A stretch of DNA of 64,000 nt from contig JAJFJU010000002.1 in NCBI GenBank assembly GCA_021773645.1, forward strand, positions 1 to 64,000. The letters are read 5' to 3'. Under the pieces are notes generated by a model. The model had not been told where the DNA came from, made no database searches, and saw only the letters and a program-made list of their open reading frames with translations. The stretch's first letter is position 1. Each line of letters starts with the position of its first letter. Origin of the DNA: Gammaproteobacteria bacterium. Lineage in GTDB: Bacteria > Pseudomonadota > Gammaproteobacteria > HK1. Positions 1 to 9,135 of this stretch are shown here, piece by piece. The position numbers and the translations under genes are program-made.

Positions 1-191
1 TGCTCACGCTGGTAGGCAAAGATCCCGCCGGATTTGGTGACGGCGGCAAACAGTAGATCCGTACCCACTGCCACCGCTGGCGCGATACCGGCATAGAGCA
101 GAAAGGGGGTCATCAGTGAACCGCCACCGACCCCGCTCATACCCACCAGTAGGCCGACTAGAAAACCGGCAATGCTAAAGCTGAAGTCCAT
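1..191 (-). CDS. TauE/SafE-family sulfite/anion exporter, N-terminal part
   Basis: The reverse strand reads from an ATG at 191 off the left edge of the window, so only about 63 residues are visible. They show a hydrophobic first segment followed by the glycine-rich GVGGGSLMTPFLL and the VGTDLLFAAVTKSGG signature of the TauE/SafE (former DUF81) membrane family, whose members move sulfite, sulfonates or related anions across the inner membrane. It lies downstream of sulfite and APS reductase genes on the same strand, which fits a role in sulfur anion traffic. Substrate is inferred from context only. Confidence 0.8.
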   Translation of the reverse strand, partial: MDFSFSIAGFLVGLLVGMSGVGGGSLMTPFLLYAGIAPAVAVGTDLLFAAVTKSGGIFAYQRE

Positions 192-198
192 GGTATCT

Positions 199-234
199 AG
201 GAGCCTGTCAGACTTAGGACTGCTCTACTGCGGA
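199..234. repeat. Fragment of repeat family B
   Basis: About 36 bp beginning AGGAGCCTGTC and continuing through TTAGGACTGCTCTACTGCGG match the left end of the full-length element at 6028-6190 with few differences. Only this end is visible here, just upstream of the exporter start, so it is a decayed or solo half element. Confidence 0.6.
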
Positions 235-264
235 GACCTAAGGAATGGGGGAAGCAGAGATAAC

Positions 265-286
265 CTCACGGATAAAACACCGTGAG
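265..286. other. Perfect 7-bp stem-loop downstream of the thioredoxin-like gene
   Basis: CTCACGG and CCGTGAG are separated by 8 bases. The hairpin sits just past the stop codon at 298 of the leftward gene. No U-tract follows on that strand, so it may be a weak transcription end or an RNA-stabilising structure rather than a standard intrinsic terminator. Confidence 0.45.
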
Positions 287-297
287 CCGAAGACAGA

Positions 298-633
298 TTA
301 CAGAAAATCGAGGTCGGGATTTTGTTCCAGAATTTCCTGGGCCTCGGCCTGCTCATTGGTACGCGCACGCAGGACTTCCTTGAGAAATTTGAGATACACG
401 GTATAGATCTGGGTACTGCCCTCGGCATCATCAACGAGAAAAAATGGCGCCCGCTCCACCTCAAATTCTGCCGCCAACTGCATCCCTTCACTCTCAGGAT
501 CACGCTCATCGGCAACTACGATACGGTCGATGGCATCCATATAGCCATCACGCTCAAGACGCTCCAGGACATCGGCACACTTGCGGCAGGGCGAACCGTC
601 CAGCTTGATCTTTTTTACTAGGATGATGCTCAT
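298..633 (-). CDS. Thioredoxin-fold small redox protein (SPCRKC motif)
   Basis: A 111-residue soluble protein with the pattern of a thioredoxin/glutaredoxin fold: a short beta strand (IILVKKIKL), a redox-type CRKC motif near residues 16-19, a VVADERD strand and an RAPFFLVDD strand carrying the cis-proline-like position. It starts at the ATG at 633 and lies 10 bp after the cysH stop codon on the same strand, so it is probably co-transcribed. Assimilatory APS/PAPS reductases take electrons from thioredoxin or glutaredoxin, so a donor role for the neighbouring reductase is a reasonable inference. No family name is recognised with certainty. Confidence 0.7.
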   Translation of the reverse strand: MSIILVKKIKLDGSPCRKCADVLERLERDGYMDAIDRIVVADERDPESEGMQLAAEFEVERAPFFLVDDAEGSTQIYTVYLKFLKEVLRARTNEQAEAQEILEQNPDLDFL

Positions 634-643
634 GACTTAATTT

Positions 644-1360
644 TCAAGTGCCTTTAACGTTGCCCTGATGCAAGCCACATTCCTTTTTGGCTTCATCCTC
701 CCACCACCAACGCCCCTCACGCTCATGCTGATTGGGCAAGGTGGGACGAGTGCACGGCTCGCAGCCAATGCTAATGAAGCCGCGGGCATGCAAGTCGTTG
801 AAGGGCACATCATGTTCGTGGATATATTCCCACAGGCGCGCGGAACTCCAGTTAGCCAAGGGATTGAATTTGATCACCGGGTGCTCGGCAGTGGAGAAGG
901 CACGATCTTCTTGCACCTCCGGCAAAGCGGCCCGGGTGCCCAGGCTCTGATCCCGGCGCTGGCCGGTAATCCAGGCATCCACATGCGCCAATTTGCGCCG
1001 CAACGGCGCTACCTTGCGAATGGCGCAGCATTCCTGGTGGCCATCCTGATAGAAACTGAACAGGCCCTTGTTACGCACCAGCGTCTCTACCGCCACGGCA
1101 TCGGGGCTGAGCAATTCGAGCTTCAGCCCGTAGTGCTCGCGCACCGCCTCAAAATAGCGATAGGTCTCGGGATGCAAACGCCCGGTATCGAGGGAGAAGA
1201 CCGCCACCTTCGGATTGATACGCGTCGCCATATCCACCAGCACCACGTCCTCGGCACCACTGAATGAAATAGCAATTTTCGGAAAGGTCTCAAGGGCCTG
1301 GCGCAGGATTTCTTCGGGCTCTTGGCCCTCTAGTTCCTTTGCCAAACGCTTGAAGTTCAT
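644..1360 (-). CDS. cysH: Assimilatory adenylyl-sulfate (APS) reductase
   Basis: A 238-residue CysH-family protein that reduces activated sulfate to sulfite using thioredoxin. The N-terminal PP-loop region has [11 protein letters not shown], then [13 protein letters not shown]. The paired cysteines ECCAIRK (about 115) and the later CEPC (about 203) are the four ligands of a [4Fe-4S] cluster. These mark the APS-reducing type rather than the cluster-free PAPS reductases. The catalytic cysteine is in the C-terminal ECGLH motif. The gene is 6 bp downstream of the DUF934 gene in the cysI operon. Confidence 0.93.
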   Translation of the reverse strand: MNFKRLAKELEGQEPEEILRQALETFPKIAISFSGAEDVVLVDMATRINPKVAVFSLDTGRLHPETYRYFEAVREHYGLKLELLSPDAVAVETLVRNKGLFSFYQDGHQECCAIRKVAPLRRKLAHVDAWITGQRRDQSLGTRAALPEVQEDRAFSTAEHPVIKFNPLANWSSARLWEYIHEHDVPFNDLHARGFISIGCEPCTRPTLPNQHEREGRWWWEDEAKKECGLHQGNVKGT

Positions 1361-1366
1361 CTTTGA

Positions 1367-1852
1367 TTAGCCCTGCTCGCGCCGGTGGAAGATTAAAGTC
1401 TCGTCATCGGCCGCGGGCTGATAACGCACAGAGACCTCACCAAAGGCGGCCAAGGCATCGTCCATATCCCGATCTTCACGAACCACAAAGCTATCGACAC
1501 CACAACGCTGCATGAAAGACAGCTGATCGTGCTGCACATCGCCCGTCGCACGGATCTCACCGCTATAGCCATGGCGGGTACGCAACAGGCGTGCCTGGGT
1601 ATAACCTCGTCCCTCGGTAATATCTGGAAATTCCAGTACGATCAGGGTGATAGTTGGCAGATCGGCAAGCAGATCGGCTAACTCATCCGCCGGAGCCAAA
1701 CGCACTCCGACATCACCACGGGCAATGAGCGTGTCCCGCTCTTCCAGCCAGCGCTTTAAGCTGACGGTAACCTGGCCTGCTGCCAAGGGCTCACCGTCGG
1801 GCGCATGCCGCCAGGTGTCTTCCTCAACCCTTTGATTACGTATGATCTGCAT
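1367..1852 (-). CDS. DUF934 protein linked to sulfite reductase
   Basis: A 161-residue protein of the DUF934 family, which is nearly always found next to ferredoxin-type nitrite/sulfite reductases in proteobacteria. The family pattern is seen in WLEERDTL, VRLAPADE, LEFPDITEGRGYTQARLLR and the C-terminal RCGVDSFVVR. The ATG at 1852 is preferred: it places the start 17 bp inside the end of cysI, which suggests translational coupling, while the longer reading adds a non-conserved N-terminus. The molecular role of the family is not established; help in electron delivery or assembly is an inference. Confidence 0.88.
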   Translation of the reverse strand: MQIIRNQRVEEDTWRHAPDGEPLAAGQVTVSLKRWLEERDTLIARGDVGVRLAPADELADLLADLPTITLIVLEFPDITEGRGYTQARLLRTRHGYSGEIRATGDVQHDQLSFMQRCGVDSFVVREDRDMDDALAAFGEVSVRYQPAADDETLIFHRREQG

Positions 1853-3494
1853 AAACACGCTCCTTAAAGGGGGCAATACCAGTCCTGTGGACGGTATCAA
1901 CAAAACGTTCACCTTCCTCACGTAAATCAACGTACAGCGTAAGGATCTTTTCAATCACATTGGCCACCTCATCCAGCGGCACCGCCGGTCCGATACGCCG
2001 ACCCAACACTGCATCGTTGCTGGCAGAACCACCGAGGATAATCTGATACCACTCGCTACCTTTCTTATCCACTCCCAGTAGCCCCAGATGCCCCACATAG
2101 TGGTGACCACAGCCATTCATGCAGCCGGACATCTTCAGCTTTAGCTCACCGAGATCGTAGAGATAATCAAGATCATCAAACTTCTCGTTGATCTGCGCCG
2201 CCACCGGAATGGTGCTGGCCTTGGCCAGCGCACAGAAATCGAGGCCAGGACAACAGATCATGTCGTTCAGGGTGCCAATATTAGGCGTCGCTAACTCCAG
2301 TGCCTTGAGCCCCTCCCACAGGGCCTGTAGCTCGCCTTCTGCCACGTCCGCCAACACCAGATTCTGCTCGTGGGTGGAACGCAGCTCACCAAAGCTGAAG
2401 CGCTCGGCGAGATCGGCGATGCCATCCATCTGCGTATCGGTAAGATCACCAGGCGCTGCACCGGGAGCCTTCAACGAAACAATGGCAATACGGTACCCCG
2501 TCACCTTATGGGGACGCGTGTTGCGCTTGACCCAACGGGCAAAGGATTTATCAGCTGCGACCTGCTGTTCTAACTCGGCGGCACCCTCGGCTGTAGGCTG
2601 ATAATCCGGTGGCGCGAAAAAGCCCTGCATGCGCTCGATCTCAGCATCGGTCAGCTCCAGGCCATCATCACGGCTCAGTTCCCATTCCGCTTCTACCAAC
2701 TTACGGAAACGCTTGATTCCCAAGCTACGTACCAGGATCTTGATACGCGCCTTGGTATTGTCATCACGGCGACCGAGCTGGTTATAAACCCGCAGCACAG
2801 CCTCCACATAAGTCAGCAAATGGCGCTTTTCAAGAAATTCCCGAACCACTTTGCCGACGATGGGGGTACGGCCCATGCCGCCACCGACGAAGACCTTAAA
2901 GCCTACTTCACCGTCTTCACCACGCACCAGCTCCAGGCCGATGTCATGCAGACGAATGGCGGCGCGATCCTCGGCGGCTCCGGTGACGCCGATTTTAAAT
3001 TTACGCGGCAGCCAGCAGAATTCGGGATGCAGGGTTGACCACTGACGCAGAATCTCGCAGTAAGGGCGCGGATCCTCCAGCTCATCGGCAGCAACACCAG
3101 CATATTGATCCGCGGTGACATTGCGCACCACGTTGCCGGAGGTCTGGATGGCGTGCATCTGCACCGCAGCCAACTCCTCCATGATTTTCGCCACATCCTC
3201 CAACTCCGGCCAATTGAACTGAACGTTCTGGCGGGTGGTGAAGTGGCCATAGCCTCGGTCGTAGGTGCGCGCGCAATGGGCCAAGGTATGCATCTGGCGG
3301 GAGGAAAACAGGCCGTAGGGCACCGCAATGCGGAACATATAGGCGTGGAGCTGGTAATACAGCCCATTGCGCAGGCGCAACTGGCGAAATTCCTCATCGC
3401 TCAGCTTGCCGTCCAGGTGGCGTTGCACCTGACCGCGAAACTGCGCGACGCGTTCGTTGACCAGTGTCTGGTCATAATTATCATATTGATACAT
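1836..3494 (-). CDS. cysI: Nitrite/sulfite reductase hemoprotein (assimilatory sulfite reductase)
   Basis: A 552-residue siroheme/[4Fe-4S] reductase that converts sulfite to sulfide. Both ferredoxin-like half domains are present, and the cluster-siroheme cysteines are seen in CCPGLDFCALAKAS and SGCMNGCGHHYVG. No cysJ flavoprotein is nearby, and with the DUF934 partner this points to a ferredoxin-dependent enzyme. The ATG at 3494 is chosen over the TTG just before it; AGGGGT lies upstream as the ribosome site. It is the first gene of the leftward cysI-DUF934-cysH-thioredoxin-like set. Confidence 0.93.
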   Translation of the reverse strand: MYQYDNYDQTLVNERVAQFRGQVQRHLDGKLSDEEFRQLRLRNGLYYQLHAYMFRIAVPYGLFSSRQMHTLAHCARTYDRGYGHFTTRQNVQFNWPELEDVAKIMEELAAVQMHAIQTSGNVVRNVTADQYAGVAADELEDPRPYCEILRQWSTLHPEFCWLPRKFKIGVTGAAEDRAAIRLHDIGLELVRGEDGEVGFKVFVGGGMGRTPIVGKVVREFLEKRHLLTYVEAVLRVYNQLGRRDDNTKARIKILVRSLGIKRFRKLVEAEWELSRDDGLELTDAEIERMQGFFAPPDYQPTAEGAAELEQQVAADKSFARWVKRNTRPHKVTGYRIAIVSLKAPGAAPGDLTDTQMDGIADLAERFSFGELRSTHEQNLVLADVAEGELQALWEGLKALELATPNIGTLNDMICCPGLDFCALAKASTIPVAAQINEKFDDLDYLYDLGELKLKMSGCMNGCGHHYVGHLGLLGVDKKGSEWYQIILGGSASNDAVLGRRIGPAVPLDEVANVIEKILTLYVDLREEGERFVDTVHRTGIAPFKERVYADHT

Positions 3495-3964
3495 CAATAC
3501 ACCCCTGGGTCACATATTATTCAGGCTGAATGCCCGGTGCCGGACAGGCTTAATAGTTAAGCGCACGCTAAGCACGCCCAATACCTTAGTGAAACACTAA
3601 GATACTACGCCTGCTAGGCCATGTCGGAAAGTATTAAGCGACGCCTTCTACTTCAAAGGTTTATACAACACCCAAAGCCGAAGGATTGTACCCGTAAAGC
3701 GTTCCACACGAAAGATTTACGCCCAGACAAACGGCCAAACTCGGCCCATTGGTCACTGCGAAAATTTACGACATGGGCCCTCCAGGAAAGGTGGTACAAA
3801 GATAGCTCAAGCTAAAAGCAGACTATAGCCCTGATGTTTCTACGGCCATTATCTAAAGTTCCGTTCTTATCTGCCGCTAGCGCCTAGACGCAACAAGCAA
3901 CTGGACGTGGTGTCCAGCATGAACAACATGGTCCCAAGGACGCGGCCATGAAAGGAGAAGTATT
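3495..3964. promoter_or_regulatory. 470-bp divergent region between cysI and the diguanylate cyclase gene
   Basis: No convincing gene is present. It must hold the cysI operon promoter and that of the rightward cyclase gene. The clearest structure is a perfect 7-bp inverted repeat with a 3-base spacer, CTTAGTG-AAA-CACTAAG, at 3585-3601, about 90 bp upstream of the cysI start. It may be a regulator site. The rest shows nothing I can assign. Confidence 0.4.
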
Positions 3965-4993
3965 TTGTCTGCCCAAACTACTCAAGCCGAAGCAGCTCAG
4001 GCCCTACGCATGGCGCTGCCCCTCATGTCCCAGCATGGCATCCCCGCCACCCCATCTCATTATGCGGTTTTCTATAATTATGTAGCCGGGGTTGATCCAG
4101 CCTTGAAGGAGGCCTTCGATCAGGGCATTAGCGCCGATAAATCTATTACCGAAACCCTGAGCGAGGATTTATACCGACGCTTTCTGCGCGGCGGTGGCGA
4201 GGAGCGCATCAATCAGGTCAATGAGGCCTTGTGCAAGATGCTAGGCGAGATTGGCAGCGTAGTAAAAACGACGGGGGGTGATGTCTCTACTTACAGCAAT
4301 GCCCTGGCAGATATCTCAAAGCGTATCCAGGGAAATCCGGATGAGGCAGAGGTTAGACGTGCGTTGGATGAACTCACTGAGGCGACCACCACCATGCAAT
4401 CGGCGGGGAGCTCGCTACAGCAACGCCTTAGCGAAAGCCTGGAGGAGAGCAACACCCTGCGTAACGAACTGGATGCGGCCAAAAAAGAGGCGGTAACTGA
4501 CCCGCTCACCGGGCTGGCTAATCGCAAGGCCTTTAACCTGCGCCTGAAGGAATTGTCCGCTAGCGCTGGAAAAGAGGATAGCTACTGTCTGGTAATGGCT
4601 GATATCGATAAATTCAAGCGTATCAACGATACCTACGGCCATTTGCTGGGTGATAAGGTGATCAAATATCTCGCCCGCATCCTCAAGGATTCGGTTAAGG
4701 GTCATGACATGGTGTGTCGCTATGGCGGTGAGGAATTTGCCGTCCTGCTACCAAACACCTCATTGAGCGGCGCACTGGCCGTAGCGGAATCCATCCGCGC
4801 TAGCGTAGAAGAAGGTCGTTTGGTTAAAAGTGGTACCCGCGAGTCCATTGGTACTGTCACTGTCTCCTTGGGTGCCGCGCTTTATCGCCCCGGAGAAGAT
4901 ACCGACACCTTGATTGCCCGCGCCGATGCCGGGCTTTATCGCGCCAAGGAAACGGGCCGCAATCGGGTACAGGCAGAAAACACCGCCTCCTGA
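3965..4993 (+). CDS. Diguanylate cyclase (GGDEF) with N-terminal helical sensor-like region
   Basis: A 342-residue protein starting at a TTG, with GGAG shortly upstream. Residues about 1-165 are helical with no membrane span; a coiled coil leads into the GGDEF domain, beginning at DPLTGLANRKAF (about 179). The active-site motif is GGEEF within CRYGGEEFAVLLP, so cyclic di-GMP synthesis is expected. The inhibitory I-site position reads KGHD instead of RxxD, so product inhibition may be weakened. It stands alone on the plus strand, divergent from cysI. The signal sensed is unknown. Confidence 0.9.
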   Translation: MSAQTTQAEAAQALRMALPLMSQHGIPATPSHYAVFYNYVAGVDPALKEAFDQGISADKSITETLSEDLYRRFLRGGGEERINQVNEALCKMLGEIGSVVKTTGGDVSTYSNALADISKRIQGNPDEAEVRRALDELTEATTTMQSAGSSLQQRLSESLEESNTLRNELDAAKKEAVTDPLTGLANRKAFNLRLKELSASAGKEDSYCLVMADIDKFKRINDTYGHLLGDKVIKYLARILKDSVKGHDMVCRYGGEEFAVLLPNTSLSGALAVAESIRASVEEGRLVKSGTRESIGTVTVSLGAALYRPGEDTDTLIARADAGLYRAKETGRNRVQAENTAS

Positions 4994-5075
4994 GGCACCG
5001 CGACTGGCGTAGCATGTTGCCCATGGCGGGCGCTATCATGGCAGCATCCCGTAGGCCTGATAGAGAGGTCATCCC

Positions 5076-6029
5076 GTGCACCTTGGCCTGACCGCCACCA
5101 CTGAACATCCGCAAACCCGGGCGTTGTTGGACCAGATAGTCCAGCAAGTGGGCACGGTGGTGCTGGGCAAAGAACAAACCATCCGCCTTTCTCTCGCGTG
5201 TTTGCTGGCCCAGGGCCATCTACTCATCGAAGACATCCCCGGGGTGGGCAAAACCACCCTCGCTCATACTCTTGCACACGCCTTGGGGTTGGGCTTCCAG
5301 CGCATCCAGTTCACCAGCGATTTATTACCCGCGGATATCCTCGGCGTGTCGGTTTATGACCGTGATGCCGTCGCCTTCAAGTTTCATCCAGGCCCCATCT
5401 TTGCCGAGGTGGTGCTGGCCGATGAGGTCAACCGTGCCACCCCCAAGGCCCAAAGCGCGCTACTGGAGGCCATGGAGGAGGGCCAGGTCACCCACGAGGG
5501 CGAAACCCGTCGTCTGCCCGAGGCCTTCTTTGTCATTGCCACTCAGAACCCGTCCCACCAGATTGGCACCTTTCCACTACCGGAATCCCAGCTGGATCGC
5601 TTCCTGATGCGCGTGGATCTGGGCTATCCAGGACGATCTGCGGAGCGAGCACTGCTGCAGGGGCGTGATCGGCGTGAGTTGATTCGCCACTTTGAGCCAA
5701 TTTTGGACGTGGCACACCTAATGGATCTGCAACACCAGACCCACGAAATTCATGCCAGCGAGGCATGGCTTGATTATCTGCAGGCCCTTCTGGTTTATTC
5801 GCGTAATGCGCCAGAATTCCACACCGGTCTGTCACCACGTGCTGGGCTAGCCTTGCTGCACAGTGCCCAGGCTTGGGCACTGATGGCCGGGCGAGCACAC
5901 CTGCTACCGGAAGATCTGCAGGCCATCCTGCCGGCAGTGACCAATCACCGCTTGTGCTGGGCCAGCAATGCTCCAGCTACGGCCAGCAGTGCCTCCACCC
6001 ACCTGCTTGCACAAGTAGCTATCCCTTAG
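5076..6029 (+). CDS. MoxR-family AAA ATPase
   Basis: A 317-residue AAA+ chaperone-like ATPase. Walker A is GVGKTTLAHTLA (about 59), Walker B VVLADEVNRA, and the family signature NRATPKAQSALLEAMEEG and ATQNPSHQIGTFPLPESQLDRF follows. The start is a GTG at 5076 with AGAGAGG upstream. It is followed by DUF58 and transglutaminase-domain genes, the usual MoxR/DUF58/TgpA trio, thought to act at the cell envelope. A family-B repeat begins on its stop codon and separates it from the next gene. Confidence 0.92.
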   Translation: MHLGLTATTEHPQTRALLDQIVQQVGTVVLGKEQTIRLSLACLLAQGHLLIEDIPGVGKTTLAHTLAHALGLGFQRIQFTSDLLPADILGVSVYDRDAVAFKFHPGPIFAEVVLADEVNRATPKAQSALLEAMEEGQVTHEGETRRLPEAFFVIATQNPSHQIGTFPLPESQLDRFLMRVDLGYPGRSAERALLQGRDRRELIRHFEPILDVAHLMDLQHQTHEIHASEAWLDYLQALLVYSRNAPEFHTGLSPRAGLALLHSAQAWALMAGRAHLLPEDLQAILPAVTNHRLCWASNAPATASSASTHLLAQVAIP

Positions 6030-6190
6030 GAGTCTGTCGGGTTTAGGACTGCCCTACTGCGGAAAAGCCATTTTGGCCCTATGTTCCGGTCCTTTTCGTC
6101 TAATAGAACGACTATTATCCTCAAATGACCAAAAAATCTGTCTCAAAATGGCTTCCCCTCGTTACGGACGCCTAAATCCGATAGGCTCCT
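6028..6190. repeat. Full-length MITE-like repeat, family B (163 bp)
   Basis: The element is bounded by imperfect inverted ends: AGGAGTCTGTCGGGTTTAGG on the left, and the complement of the right end reads AGGAGCCTATCGGATTTAGG. Inside, AAGCCATTTTG pairs with CAAAATGGCTT, so the whole unit can fold into one long hairpin. It starts inside the MoxR stop codon and ends 8 bp before the DUF58 start. A partial copy lies at 199-234 and a short degenerate piece near 22015-22045. No coding capacity. Confidence 0.75.
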
Positions 6191-6198
6191 AGCTCACG

Positions 6199-7107
6199 AT
6201 GAATGTGCGCGGGCAAACGCGCTTGTATATTTTGCCTACCGGCAATGGCTTGTTGTTTGCGGCGGCCCTGCTGGTGATGCTGCTCGGTGCCATCAATTAC
6301 AACAGTGGCCTCGGTTATCTCTTTACCTTCCTGCTCACCGGCCTGGCGCTGGTGACCATCCTCCATACTCACCGCAACCTCAGTAAGGTGGAGCTGCGCA
6401 TGGCGAATACGGCACCGGTTTTTGCCGGCGAGCCTGCTATCTTTCAACTGTGCCTAGCTAATCGCTCAGATCAATTCCGCCACGATATTTGCGTGCGTAT
6501 CGAGGCAGATCTGGCATCTGCTCACTCATCCATCACCGAGCCTGTCTCCCTGGATGCGGGCTTACAAAATATAGAATTGCCCTTCGTTACCCAACAGCGT
6601 GGCTGGTTGCGACTCAAGCCGCCACAATTATTCAGCACCTTTCCACTCGGCCTATTTCGGGTCTGGACCCCGTCCCTCGCCAACCCTGCCTGCCTAGTCT
6701 ATCCACAACCCGACGGCTCGCTGCCATTACCTGCTCCGTGCGGCGGTATTGGCAATCAGCACGGCGGGGGGGGCGGGGGCGATGAAGACTTCTCAGGATT
6801 TCGTCAGCATCAACACGGCGATTCACCACGCCAGGTCCACTGGAAGGCGGTTGCCCGTGAGCAGGGTATGCCGGTCAAGCTATTTTCCGGCGGCCAGCCG
6901 CAGGAGCTGGAGCTGGGTTGGGAGATGGTGCCTCTGGCTGATCCGGAGCAACGTCTCGCACAGCTTTGTCGCTGGCTGCTGACGGCAGAGGAGCAGGGCT
7001 ATCGTTATCGTCTAAGCTTGCCCAATGGCCGCAGTGAAATGGATCACGGCTCCGCTCAGCTATACGTCTGCCTGAAAATGCTGGCGCTGTATCCAGCCAC
7101 GTCATGA
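6199..7107 (+). CDS. DUF58 domain protein
   Basis: A 302-residue membrane protein. Two hydrophobic segments near the N-terminus (about 14-35 and 38-57) are followed by a large soluble beta-rich region and then the DUF58 core, seen in DEDFSGFRQHQHGDSPRQVHWKAVAR (split around the conserved FR...GD and WKA elements). A glycine-rich stretch precedes the core. It overlaps the next gene by 4 bp (ATGA). It belongs with MoxR and the transglutaminase protein in an envelope-associated operon; the biochemical role of DUF58 is not settled. Confidence 0.88.
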   Translation: MNVRGQTRLYILPTGNGLLFAAALLVMLLGAINYNSGLGYLFTFLLTGLALVTILHTHRNLSKVELRMANTAPVFAGEPAIFQLCLANRSDQFRHDICVRIEADLASAHSSITEPVSLDAGLQNIELPFVTQQRGWLRLKPPQLFSTFPLGLFRVWTPSLANPACLVYPQPDGSLPLPAPCGGIGNQHGGGGGGDEDFSGFRQHQHGDSPRQVHWKAVAREQGMPVKLFSGGQPQELELGWEMVPLADPEQRLAQLCRWLLTAEEQGYRYRLSLPNGRSEMDHGSAQLYVCLKMLALYPATS

Positions 7108-9059
7108 GCAAGACACGCCTGCCATCGCCCGAACAAATGCACTGGCTATGTACCGCCATGGCGCTGGTGATCGCCCCGCATCTCACCCGGCTGCCGTTGT
7201 GGGCGGGCATCAGCTTTGCCCTGCTGGCACTGTGGCGTCTCGGTGTCGCTCACGGTCGCTGCACCCCACCGCCACGCTGGCTACGGGTGTTTCTGGTGCT
7301 CGCTATCCTGCCGGCGGTTTATCTGAGCCAGGGCACTCTATTCGGGCGCAGTGCCGGACTCACCCTGCTGGCTGCCCTGGCCGGCATGAAACTGCTGGAG
7401 ACCCACAGCCCACGAGACGCCTACGTGGTCACCCTGCTCGGCTTCTTCTTGGTCATTACCCACTTTCTCTACCAGCAAAACATCGCTATTGGTCTCTACA
7501 TGTTGCTGGTGGTGGTACTCATCACCGCCACCCTGATGAGTATCCACGGACATGGCTTGAGCCTGACACCCAGGCGGCGGCTGCGCTATGCCGGTATATT
7601 GGTACTACAGGCCTTTCCCATCGCCCTGCTATTATTTCTTCTTTTCCCGCGCCTTCCCGGTCCTTTATGGGGCCTGCCCAAAGACGCCTACAGCGCGGTC
7701 ACCGGGCTTGGTGGCACCATGAGCCCGGGTAGTGTCAGCCGTTTGAGCCTGTCAGATGCGGTGGCTTTTCGGGTCAAATTTGAGGGTGCTGCACCACCCG
7801 TGTCTGCGCTCTACTGGCGTGGACCGGTGCTGTGGAACACCGATGGCCGCACCTGGTCCGGTGGTGCTCAAGGCCCCACCCATCGTTTAGCAAATGACCG
7901 CGGTAACGGCGGTGAAATTTCCTACACTGTCACTCTGGAGCCGCATAACCAACGCTGGTTATACGCACTGGATCTACCCGCCAGCACCCCGCGTGGCAGC
8001 GTCCTGAATGAGGATTTCCAACTACTTAAGCGCAAAGCGATACGCCAACGCCTGCGCTATCGGGTCCACTCACGACTCGACCAACGACCCCACAATACCT
8101 CCGCCCGCAGCGCGGCACGGGCGCTGGCCCTACCGCAGGGAGCCCATCCGGCTAGCCGGGCTCTGGCCCAGCGCTGGCGCGACGAAAGCGATAATGAGGC
8201 AGCCTACATCCAACGGGTATTGGCACATTTTCGCCAGCAACCCTTTTACTACACCCTCAGACCACCCTTGCTTAACGGCGATACGGTGGACGAATTCATG
8301 TTTTCCAGCCGACGTGGTTTTTGCGAACACTATGCCGCAGCCTTTACCGTATTCATGCGTGCCGCCGGCATTCCCGCGCGCATCGTTACCGGCTATCAGG
8401 GGGGTGAATACAATCCCCTGGGGCAATATCTGCTGGTGCGTCAGCGTGATGCCCATGCCTGGGTGGAGCTTTGGCAGCAAGATCGAGGCTGGGTACGCAT
8501 CGATCCCACGGCGGCGGTCTCGCCCTCGCGCATCGAACTCGGCATGGATGCAGCCATTCCTCAATCCCTTGGGCCACCGCTGCTTGGACTCGCCGATAAT
8601 GCCACCGCGCGCGAACTGTGGCGCAATTTCCGTCAAAGTTGGGATGCGCTGAATAATGGCTGGAACCAATGGGTGCTGGGCTACGGCATGGAGCGTCAGC
8701 GTCAGCTGTTAGCGCGTATCCATATTGATGCTCGCAAGCTTTCTGAGCTCGCCCTGGCGCTGGCGATCTCCATAACCCTCAGCATGGCCATCCTCGCCCT
8801 GTGGTTATGGCGACGCCGTGCTCCGAGCGATCCGGTGCTGCGTTTGTATAGACGCTTCTGTCATAAACTGAAACGGCGGCGTATTAAATGTGGCCCTACG
8901 GAAGGGCCACTAGATTTTTGCCAACGCATCGTCCGCCAGCATCCAGAATTCGCCACCGAGGCGATGGAAATTAGCCACCTTTATATCGATCTTCGCTATG
9001 GTACGAAGCGCGCGGATATTATGAGGCTACGGCAAGCGGTCAAGGCCTTTCACCCCTGA
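7104..9059 (+). CDS. TgpA-like membrane transglutaminase (DUF3488 + transglutaminase core)
   Basis: A 651-residue protein with several N-terminal membrane spans in the first 190 residues (DUF3488), a periplasmic transglutaminase-like domain, one further span near 545-565 and a C-terminal DUF4129-like tail. The catalytic triad is visible: Cys in RRGFCEHYA, His in DAHAWVE and Asp in RIDPT. Family members such as Pseudomonas TgpA are periplasmic and can be essential. It is the last gene of the MoxR-DUF58-TgpA operon and overlaps DUF58 by 4 bp. Confidence 0.9.
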   Translation: MSKTRLPSPEQMHWLCTAMALVIAPHLTRLPLWAGISFALLALWRLGVAHGRCTPPPRWLRVFLVLAILPAVYLSQGTLFGRSAGLTLLAALAGMKLLETHSPRDAYVVTLLGFFLVITHFLYQQNIAIGLYMLLVVVLITATLMSIHGHGLSLTPRRRLRYAGILVLQAFPIALLLFLLFPRLPGPLWGLPKDAYSAVTGLGGTMSPGSVSRLSLSDAVAFRVKFEGAAPPVSALYWRGPVLWNTDGRTWSGGAQGPTHRLANDRGNGGEISYTVTLEPHNQRWLYALDLPASTPRGSVLNEDFQLLKRKAIRQRLRYRVHSRLDQRPHNTSARSAARALALPQGAHPASRALAQRWRDESDNEAAYIQRVLAHFRQQPFYYTLRPPLLNGDTVDEFMFSSRRGFCEHYAAAFTVFMRAAGIPARIVTGYQGGEYNPLGQYLLVRQRDAHAWVELWQQDRGWVRIDPTAAVSPSRIELGMDAAIPQSLGPPLLGLADNATARELWRNFRQSWDALNNGWNQWVLGYGMERQRQLLARIHIDARKLSELALALAISITLSMAILALWLWRRRAPSDPVLRLYRRFCHKLKRRRIKCGPTEGPLDFCQRIVRQHPEFATEAMEISHLYIDLRYGTKRADIMRLRQAVKAFHP

Positions 9060-9135
9060 TTAGCGAATCAACATCCGCCGGCACGCTGCTATACTACGGC
9101 CCTAAATGGACCCGACCTTATAGGGAGTACCGACT

